This document shows positions 5,396 to 11,180 of a DNA stretch of 11,180 nucleotides, in pieces. Each line of letters opens with the position of its first letter. The stretch's first letter is position 1. The notes under the pieces were generated by a model. That model saw only the letters and a list, made by a program, of their open reading frames with translations, did not search any database and was not told where the DNA came from. Source of the stretch: an uncultured Alphaproteobacteria bacterium. Lineage in GTDB: Bacteria; Pseudomonadota; Alphaproteobacteria; CASFRQ01; SAAU01. The stretch spans positions 1-11,180 of the forward strand of contig CASFRQ010000128.1 in assembly GCA_949296785.1 (NCBI GenBank). Direction: 5' to 3'. The position numbers were made by a program, and so were the translations under genes.

Positions 5396-6412
5396 TTATA
5401 CCAATCCCATTTCTAACAATTTTTTACCGATTCGCACCGTATTCAGCGCCGCGCCAATACGCAAATTATCAGCCACGCACCATAAAGACAGGCCGTTTTC
5501 AAAAGCCAGATCTTTACGAATCCGCCCGACATAAACGGGATTCTTTCCAGCCGCCTCCAAAGGAGTTGGATAATCAAAGGGGTTCTCCGAATCTTGCACG
5601 ATAATTTCCTTTTCCCGAGACAAGGCCGCAACAGCCTGTTGCGGGCAGACACTGTCTTCAAACTCAATAACCACAGCTTCGGAATGACCGGTAAACACAG
5701 GAACGCGGACCGCCGTACAAGTAATGGGAAAATCCGATGGCAAATGAAGTATTTTTCTTGTTTCCCGGACAACTTTCATCTCTTCGCCCGTGTATCCGTT
5801 TTCACAAAACACATCAATTTGAGGCAAAACATTAAAAGCAATATTTTTCTTAAAAACCGCCGCTTCAAACCCTCTTTTTTCCATAAAAGCCTGAGTATTG
5901 AGAGACAATTCTTCAACTGCCTGTGCTCCGGCACCGCTGACCGCCTGATAAGTGCTGACAATCAAACGTTTTAAAGGGGAAATTTTACGCAACGCATTTA
6001 AAATCGGCATCAGCTGAGAAGTGGAACAATTCGGGTTAGAAATCAAACCTCTATGTCCCCTTAAATCCCCGTCATTCACACCAACGACAACCAAAGGAAC
6101 ATCACCTTCCATCCGAAAAGCGTTGGAATTGTCAATAAAAACAGCGCCCCTGTCTACGGCTTCTTTTGCATATTGCCTGCTGACATCCGTACCGGCGGAA
6201 GCCAAAACCATATCCACACCTTTGAAACTGTCCGGATGAACTTCCTCTACCGGCAAATACTCCCCTTTAAAAGAGAGCTTTTTTCCAGTACTGCGACCGC
6301 TGGCCAATAGTTTTATAGAGGACAAGGGAAAATTTTCTTCCTCCAAAATTTGAAGAATTTTTCCACCGACAAGACCCGTTGCCCCCAAAACCGCAAGATT
6401 TAAATGTTTCAT
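5396..6412 (-). CDS. asd: Aspartate-semialdehyde dehydrogenase
   Basis: The enzyme reduces aspartyl-4-phosphate with NADPH to aspartate-4-semialdehyde, the branch point to lysine/diaminopimelate, threonine and methionine. The 338-residue product has the usual length. The N-terminal nucleotide-binding loop is LGATGLVGG (9-17). The active site is NPNCSTSQL with catalytic Cys129. 'YQAVSGAG' supplies Gln156, and 'RVPVFTGHSEA' carries the substrate-binding Arg236 and the general base His243. All key residues are present, so it should be active. An in-frame ATG at 6448 would add 12 residues, but the ATG at 6412 is the better start: AAGGAAGG lies just upstream of it, and the sequence MKHLNLAVLGATG fits the family's N-end. 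A promoter is visible at 6435-6464, between the two ATGs, which also argues for the shorter form. It stands alone rather than in an operon with other aspartate-pathway genes. Confidence 0.96.
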   Translation of the reverse strand: MKHLNLAVLGATGLVGGKILQILEEENFPLSSIKLLASGRSTGKKLSFKGEYLPVEEVHPDSFKGVDMVLASAGTDVSRQYAKEAVDRGAVFIDNSNAFRMEGDVPLVVVGVNDGDLRGHRGLISNPNCSTSQLMPILNALRKISPLKRLIVSTYQAVSGAGAQAVEELSLNTQAFMEKRGFEAAVFKKNIAFNVLPQIDVFCENGYTGEEMKVVRETRKILHLPSDFPITCTAVRVPVFTGHSEAVVIEFEDSVCPQQAVAALSREKEIIVQDSENPFDYPTPLEAAGKNPVYVGRIRKDLAFENGLSLWCVADNLRIGAALNTVRIGKKLLEMGLV

Positions 6413-6434
6413 CAGAACCTTCCTTAGATTTTTA

Positions 6435-6464
6435 GCTATAAAACACACCCTTTAAAAAAGGCAA
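6435..6464 (-). promoter_or_regulatory. Putative asd promoter
   Basis: On the minus strand TTGCCT (6459-6464) and TATAGC (6435-6440) are 18 bases apart. Transcription would start near 6428, giving a short leader with the ribosome site. Confidence 0.5.
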
Positions 6465-6496
6465 GAGAAAATTTTAAAAACAAAACGCATATTTTC

Positions 6497-6525
6497 TTGC
6501 AAAAACCACCTTTAATAGGTATATT
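6497..6525 (+). promoter_or_regulatory. Promoter of the GT-D-like gene
   Basis: TTGCAA (6497-6502) and TATATT (6520-6525) are 17 bases apart. It is divergent from the asd promoter, with about 30 bases between the two -35 boxes. Confidence 0.65.
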
Positions 6526-6545
6526 TCCCTAGAAAGGAGAAAATA

Positions 6546-7544
6546 ATGAATAAAAGAAAACTTTTAAAGAGGCTTGTTTGTTTCATTCCATCCCAAAAAC
6601 TGCGGAAACATTTAAGGGAAAAATATCATTTGAAATACCTGCCTTTCAGTCATTATGGAACCCGTTACATTTATAATGAAGCGGAAAGTAACGATCTGAT
6701 TTTAAAAACATTACAAACGGGGAAACCCTGCCTTATTATCCGTTTCGGACGGACGGAATTAAAAGCAATTGAGGATTTTTACGGAAAAATCACCGAGCCT
6801 TGTATTGAGTTTACGCAAAAGGTTAAAGAAAAAATGCGAAACAACGCCGGCTTTTTTCCTCCGACGGATGAAAAACTCACCCGTTTCTGCTGCGAGTCTT
6901 TGAAAGTCCTTTCAAATGCAGACCTTATCGCTTGTTGGAACTTTTACAATGATTTTGAATGCCGCCTTGTTGAAAAGCATAATGAAGCCGGCTCTATTAT
7001 CTCTATCGGCGCGTTGGGAGACACCGTTCCTTTCGTTAAAAGTCCTTGGACACAATATCTTAAAGGGAAAAAAGTTCTTGTTATCCATCCTTTTGAAGCG
7101 ACAATTCAAAAACAGTATAAGATTCGCGAAAAATTATTCAAAAATCCTCTTGCTCTGCCGGCCTTTCAGTTAAAAACAATCAAAGCCGTTCAAGGGATTG
7201 GCGGTTCCAAAGAAATTGAAAATTACAAAGATTGGTTTGACGCTTTGGAAACTATGTGCCGTAAAATTGACCAGACGGATTTTGACATCGCCCTTATCGG
7301 TGCCGGAGCTTACGGCATGTTCTTGGGAGATTATATTAAAAGAAAAGGAAAACAAGCAGTACATATCGGCGGCTCTTTACAAATCCTTTTCGGTATCAAA
7401 GGAACGCGTTGGACAAAATACACGGGGGAAAGGAATTTTTCTCGGGATGTATACAATGAATACTGGACGGATACCGCCCCGGAAGACTTGCCTGAAAAAA
7501 TGGAAAAATTTATCAAATACGAAGGAGATATTGCCTATTGGTAG
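6546..7544 (+). CDS. GT-D-fold glycosyltransferase-like protein
   Basis: The 332-residue soluble protein has the layout of the GT-D (formerly DUF1792-like) family. An N-terminal strand 'LIIRFGRTELKAIED' (63-77) stands where the family has RFGDGE. A middle 'LKGKKVLVIHPFEATI' strand (172-187) follows. Then come 'DIALIGAGAYGMFLGDYI' (247-264) and 'AVHIGGSLQILFGIKG' (271-286). The last two blocks are highly typical. In the best-studied members the DxE-type motif takes part in metal and sugar-nucleotide binding; here the Asp position is Arg69 while Glu71 is kept. The enzyme may add a sugar to a surface glycan or glycoprotein, but the acceptor cannot be read. A surface-polysaccharide gene cluster is not visible around it. 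The start has AAGGAG 6 bases upstream. It is a monocistronic unit with a clear promoter and terminator. Confidence 0.75.
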   Translation: MNKRKLLKRLVCFIPSQKLRKHLREKYHLKYLPFSHYGTRYIYNEAESNDLILKTLQTGKPCLIIRFGRTELKAIEDFYGKITEPCIEFTQKVKEKMRNNAGFFPPTDEKLTRFCCESLKVLSNADLIACWNFYNDFECRLVEKHNEAGSIISIGALGDTVPFVKSPWTQYLKGKKVLVIHPFEATIQKQYKIREKLFKNPLALPAFQLKTIKAVQGIGGSKEIENYKDWFDALETMCRKIDQTDFDIALIGAGAYGMFLGDYIKRKGKQAVHIGGSLQILFGIKGTRWTKYTGERNFSRDVYNEYWTDTAPEDLPEKMEKFIKYEGDIAYW

Positions 7545-7566
7545 ATAACTACTTTCCCGTCTTTTC

Positions 7567-7596
7567 AGCCGCCGATTGTTTCAGGCGGCTTTTTTA
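7567..7596 (+). terminator. Intrinsic terminator after the GT-D-like gene
   Basis: AGCCGCC (7567-7573) pairs perfectly with GGCGGCT (7584-7590), then a T run follows. It starts 22 bases past the stop codon. Confidence 0.85.
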
Positions 7597-7661
7597 ATTT
7601 CAAAACTCCGCAACAAACGGAAAAACATAAATAAACACCGCCTATACTTTTTATAAAAATA

Positions 7662-7690
7662 TTGACAAATAAGGGGAAGAAAGATATCCT
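7662..7690 (+). promoter_or_regulatory. Promoter of the 7718-8689 MORN-repeat gene
   Basis: A consensus TTGACA (7662-7667) and TATCCT (7685-7690) are exactly 17 bases apart. This is the strongest-looking promoter in the window. The start would be near 7697, with AAGGAG at 7706-7711. Confidence 0.75.
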
Positions 7691-7717
7691 GAAAAAAAAT
7701 GAAATAAGGAGAAAAAA

Positions 7718-8689
7718 ATGTCTTCTGAAAATAAAACACCAGTATTGCCTTTTCCTCTATTGGAAAACTGCCAACTGTTTCAAAGAAAATTACCTAACGG
7801 TGAAAAAATGTTTTTTCAAGTAGATGAAAATAATCTCCGACAAGGCGGTTTTATTTTTTTGGATGCCGACGGGAAAAAACAAGCGGAAGGTTCTTTTAAA
7901 AACAACCATTTGGAAGGAAAATTTATTGAGTTTTATCCTTCTGGCAAAAAAAGAGCGATTTATTTTTTCCATAAAGATGTCCGCGTCGGACAATTTCTTG
8001 AATTTTACGAAAACGGACAAGTCAAGCAGCGGGGAGAATTAAACATTAAAGGGAAAAAAACGGGGGAATGGTTTCATTACAATGAAGACGGAAGTCTCAA
8101 AGAAAAAAATATGTATAAGAATGGCATGTTGAACGGAGATTCTCTTATTTATGAAAATGGATCCCTTATAGCAAAAATTCCTTATGTCAATGATAAAATT
8201 GAAGGACTTTATCTGGAATATTATCCAAACGGTATTTTAAAAAGCGAAAGTATTTATCGCAACAACAAACTACACGGGCCAAATGTAGATTACTATCCAA
8301 ATGGTGAAAAAATGTTGGTCAATAGGTATGAGAATAATGAAGCCATCGGAACTTATACATATTATGAAGAAGATGGATATTATGAAAAAGGGATATTAGA
8401 TGAAAGCGGCGCTCCTAATGGTTTATTGACTTATTACGGTCCTGACAATCTGCCAAGAGCGGAGTATTCTTATAAACACGGAGTCTTAGAGGGAAGAACA
8501 ACTTATTATTGGGCTGATGGGACAAAAAAACTCAGCATTGTTTACCGGGACGGCAAAGCAATCACCAAAGGTATGATGATTTATGTCCCTGACGGTTCAA
8601 TCTTGGCTCACAACGGCAAAAAGTACGAACAAGTCTGGCCTAAAAAATTACCTCCTCTTTTATCTGCTGTAAAAGAAAAGCAAAGATAA
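7718..8689 (+). CDS. MORN/YwqK-type repeat protein with a regular 24-residue period
   Basis: The 323-residue protein is built almost wholly of one repeat. Its turn glycine falls at 28, 52, 76, 100, 125, 148, 172, 196, 220, (Asn 244), 268 and 293, so the period is 24 residues with one-residue slips. Typical units are FYPSG (72-76), FYENG (96-100), YYPNG (168-172 and 192-196), YYEEDG and YYWADG, each followed by 'K..' strands and a 'G.L.G' turn. This is the MORN_2/YwqK pattern and predicts an elongated beta-hairpin solenoid. There is no signal peptide or membrane segment, so it should be cytoplasmic unless exported by another route. The family label 'antitoxin' is a database name; no toxin gene lies next to it. 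The last 35 residues leave the repeat and end in a basic tail. The start has AAGGAG 6 bases upstream and a near-consensus promoter. Confidence 0.85.
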   Translation: MSSENKTPVLPFPLLENCQLFQRKLPNGEKMFFQVDENNLRQGGFIFLDADGKKQAEGSFKNNHLEGKFIEFYPSGKKRAIYFFHKDVRVGQFLEFYENGQVKQRGELNIKGKKTGEWFHYNEDGSLKEKNMYKNGMLNGDSLIYENGSLIAKIPYVNDKIEGLYLEYYPNGILKSESIYRNNKLHGPNVDYYPNGEKMLVNRYENNEAIGTYTYYEEDGYYEKGILDESGAPNGLLTYYGPDNLPRAEYSYKHGVLEGRTTYYWADGTKKLSIVYRDGKAITKGMMIYVPDGSILAHNGKKYEQVWPKKLPPLLSAVKEKQR

Positions 8690-8698
8690 AAAAATTCC

Positions 8699-8732
8699 AA
8701 CGGAGAAAAAGAAAAACTTTTCTCCGTTTTTT
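8699..8732 (+). terminator. Intrinsic terminator after the second MORN-repeat gene
   Basis: AACGGAGAAAA (8699-8709) pairs perfectly with TTTTCTCCGTT (8718-8728), and Ts follow. It starts 10 bases past the stop codon. Confidence 0.85.
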
Positions 8733-9115
8733 CAGGAGTTTCATTGATTCTTATCTAAAAACAACAAATTTTACTTTTAACATAATTAAAATATAATAAA
8801 ATTCGCTATTTAATAGAAGATGTATCTGTTCTGCTTAAGATTAAAAGCCCCGTTTCCTTTGGAATTGGAGGAATATTTTGCAGTTTTCTGCCCTTATTTA
8901 TTTTTCGGTTTTCATCTTTCCATTCTCTATGAAAATTTGTTTAAACGATAAAAGACTCTTTTTCTTTCTGCCTTAAGCCTTACTATTTATTAATTTCCTC
9001 TTCAAAAATAAAAATATAAAAAGCAGAAAAATTTATACACTCTTTCATATTTTCATCATAAAAAAATAAAGACTTTTAAATTCAATAACTTTAGAATAGG
9101 TAAAATATTTTTTAA
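8733..9115. other. AT-rich gap with no supported gene
   Basis: I see no intact gene here. On the minus strand a 44-codon open stretch runs from 8940 down to the TAG at 8806-8808, reading 'REWKDENRKINKGRKLQN' and 'ETGLLILSR'. An overlapping frame (8972 down to 8901) reads 'FIENGKMKTEK'. These may be traces of a decayed gene, but neither has a start codon with a ribosome site. The rest is A and T runs without inverted repeats of note. Confidence 0.35.
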
Positions 9116-9143
9116 TTGCCTCTTTCCTTTTTCATGATAAACT
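9116..9143 (+). promoter_or_regulatory. Possible promoter of the SHOCT membrane protein gene
   Basis: TTGCCT (9116-9121) and TAAACT (9138-9143) are 16 bases apart. Position before the gene is right, but both boxes deviate from consensus. Confidence 0.4.
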
Positions 9144-9174
9144 GTTTTTTAATATAAAAACAAAGGAGAAAAAA

Positions 9175-9675
9175 ATGGAAGGTATTCAAGATCTTGAAAA
9201 ATTAAATGAATTAAAAGAAAAAGGCATTCTCACGGAAGAAGAATTTCAAGAACAGAAAAGACAGCTTTTGCAAAGGGATTCTTCCGTTCCTTTACAAACA
9301 TCCATCTGCAAATGTAAGGAATATGATGTTATGCAGTGGATTTTGGCTTTTTCTCCGATTCTATGTACTGTCACCTGGTCTTTTATCTGGGGTTTTATCT
9401 CCGGATTTTATGAAGGTTTTACGGGAGAAGAAGGTACCTTATTGGATTTAATGTATATTTATCCGGGGGCAGTTATTCCGGGTATTTTACTTTTTAATAT
9501 TATTTTATGCGGCCTTGATTATAAAAATTTATTAAAAAAAGATAAAACGTTAACGCAGCTGAGCCAATATTGGACTATCATCGGTTATTTATTTCAAAGA
9601 GGGAAAGTAACTGGAGGAAATAAAATTGGTATTCTATGGATTATCAGTATGATATTGACTCTTTTTCTGATGTAG
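9175..9675 (+). CDS. SHOCT-domain membrane protein
   Basis: The 166-residue protein starts with a SHOCT segment (about 5-32), 'LEKLNELKEKGILTEEEF' followed by 'QEQKRQLL', the short helical motif with the typical 'L..L...G.IT.EEF...K..LL' pattern. A linker with CKCK (45-48) leads to three likely membrane spans at about 53-78, 93-113 and 150-166. SHOCT domains are usually C-terminal; here the motif is at the N-end before the membrane part. They are thought to serve in oligomerisation or contact, and no enzymatic residues are visible. The role is unknown. The start has AAAGGAG six bases upstream, and a terminator follows the stop, so it is a single-gene unit convergent with the rRNA operon. Confidence 0.75.
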   Translation: MEGIQDLEKLNELKEKGILTEEEFQEQKRQLLQRDSSVPLQTSICKCKEYDVMQWILAFSPILCTVTWSFIWGFISGFYEGFTGEEGTLLDLMYIYPGAVIPGILLFNIILCGLDYKNLLKKDKTLTQLSQYWTIIGYLFQRGKVTGGNKIGILWIISMILTLFLM

Positions 9676-9700
9676 TTATACAAAATAAAAATCACAAAGA

Positions 9701-9729
9701 AAAGAAGAGGACTCAACCTCTTCTTTTTT
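9701..9729 (+). terminator. Intrinsic terminator after the SHOCT gene
   Basis: AAAGAAGAGG (9701-9710) pairs with CCTCTTCTTT (9717-9726) around a 6-base loop and runs into Ts. It starts 25 bases past the stop codon. Confidence 0.75.
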
Positions 9730-10121
9730 ATATTGTTCCATAGAATATAGAAAAAACTCTCCTTTCCTTATCAGTTTTTACAAACTGTTCTTCTTTCTTA
9801 TTTTTTCTGTCAGACTGTCCCCTCTCTATACCCTCCTCCATTTGAGGATATAAGTAATATCTCATTTTGATTGTAAAATATGACGTATTAAAGGATTATC
9901 TAGAAGAATATTACAACAAAGGGAGGGGAGGGATAGTATTTTAATAAGAGAAGGGATTAAATTAAATATAAAAACAAAAAAGGAAGGCAAGAAGAGTTTC
10001 ATATAAAGTAGATGAGAGAGGAGGAAAGAGAAAGAGAGGGAGAGATAATATTTCTGATGCATTTATGGTTAAGGAATAAATATATTAAATCTGAAGAAGT
10101 AAAAAATAAAGATAAAGATAA
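9730..10121. other. Gene-free, strand-biased spacer downstream of the rRNA operon
   Basis: No gene is supported. Up to about 9845 the plus strand is pyrimidine-rich. From about 9900 to 10130 it becomes strongly purine-rich, with an extreme tract at about 10009-10046 made of GA, GAGG and GGAG units broken by very few pyrimidines. The minus-strand open frames that cover it encode only Ser/Leu/Phe-rich low-complexity peptides and lack ribosome sites. Confidence 0.6.
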
Positions 10122-10149
10122 AAATAAAAAAACCTTCCAAAAGGAAGGC
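10122..10149 (-). terminator. Terminator of the rRNA operon
   Basis: On the minus strand GCCTTCC (10143-10149, with CCTTCC pairing) and GGAAGG (10133-10138) form a 6-bp stem with a 4-base loop, then T-rich sequence (complement of 10122-10132). It lies about 40 bases after the 5S 3' end. Confidence 0.8.
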
Positions 10150-10189
10150 TTTTCATGTCTGGTTATAAAAAAATAAGATGAGATGAGAA

Positions 10190-10307
10190 GACCTGGCAGC
10201 GACTTACTCTTCCGTGCCTTAAGACAAAGTACCATCAGCGCGAACGAGTTTCACGTCCGAGTTCGGGATGGGATCGGGTGGTTCCTCGTTGCTATAACCA
10301 CCAGGTC
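10190..10307 (-). rRNA. rrf: 5S ribosomal RNA
   Basis: The minus strand gives a complete 5S of about 118 bases. The terminal stem is GACCTGG (complement of 10301-10307) with CCAGGTC (complement of 10190-10196). The conserved CCCATCCCGAACTCGG segment of loop C is present, and the body reads as alphaproteobacterial. Beyond the terminal stem, GATGAGA and TCTCATC (just outside both ends) extend the pairing by seven bases after one mismatch, forming a precursor stalk of the kind cut during maturation. The 23S gene precedes it with a spacer of about 60 bases. Ends are good to a base or two. Confidence 0.95.
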
Positions 10308-10369
10308 GTCTCATCTCACCCCTTATAAGAAAGTGCTCGCTATGTAAAATTTCAAATACGCATAGCTTT

Positions 10370-11180
<811 letters not shown>

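Noticed and set aside
6413..6448. Upstream in-frame ATG for asd at 6448
   Set aside because: It lacks a good ribosome site, lies upstream of the likely transcription start, and adds 12 residues before the conserved N-end. The ATG at 6412 is better supported.

Overview
The window looks like a chromosomal segment of a low-GC alphaproteobacterium, perhaps one of the uncultured host-associated (gut-type) lineages. The rRNA supports the class: both the 5S sequence and the 3' end of the 23S read as alphaproteobacterial. The host type is inference from the AT-rich base composition. The code is standard (TGG for Trp, TGA used as a stop), and genes carry clear AAGGAG-type ribosome binding sites and sigma-70-like promoters. 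I ran no database search, so family names rest on motifs I could read.

Layout. 2-544 (+) is the 3' part of an S-adenosylhomocysteine-hydrolase-like NAD-binding protein. It converges on a minus-strand pair: a membrane-anchored calcineurin-type metallophosphoesterase (564-1715) and a small unknown protein (1814-2182), separated by a terminator with a promoter overlapping it. A tRNA-Ser(GCU) with its own promoter and terminator lies at 2341-2429. From 2501 to 3390 there is a compact module: a promoter, a highly structured RNA of about 190 nt ending in an intrinsic terminator, then a small lipoprotein with a PEGA-like segment. A MTH1-like Nudix hydrolase (3558-4025, minus) is divergent from a MORN/YwqK-type repeat protein (4181-4840, plus), which is followed by what looks like decayed coding sequence. 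Next come asd (5396-6412, minus), a GT-D-type glycosyltransferase-like protein (6546-7544, plus), a second and very regular MORN/YwqK repeat protein (7718-8689, plus) and a SHOCT-domain membrane protein (9175-9675, plus). The window ends in the 3' part of an rRNA operon on the minus strand (23S, then 5S, then a terminator).

How the genes relate. Nearly every gene is its own transcription unit with its own promoter and hairpin terminator; I see no long operon. Housekeeping genes (asd, tRNA-Ser, rRNA, Nudix sanitation enzyme) are mixed with accessory genes (two MORN-repeat proteins, lipoprotein, SHOCT membrane protein) and gene remnants.

The most interesting object is the 2536-2724 RNA. It has a long-range 16-bp stem, three internal hairpins, a possible kissing interaction between its first loop and the terminator loop, and one segment that can pair with three alternative partners, including the Shine-Dalgarno sequence of the downstream lipoprotein gene. 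It could be a cis-regulatory switch or a stand-alone small RNA. I do not recognise it as a known family.
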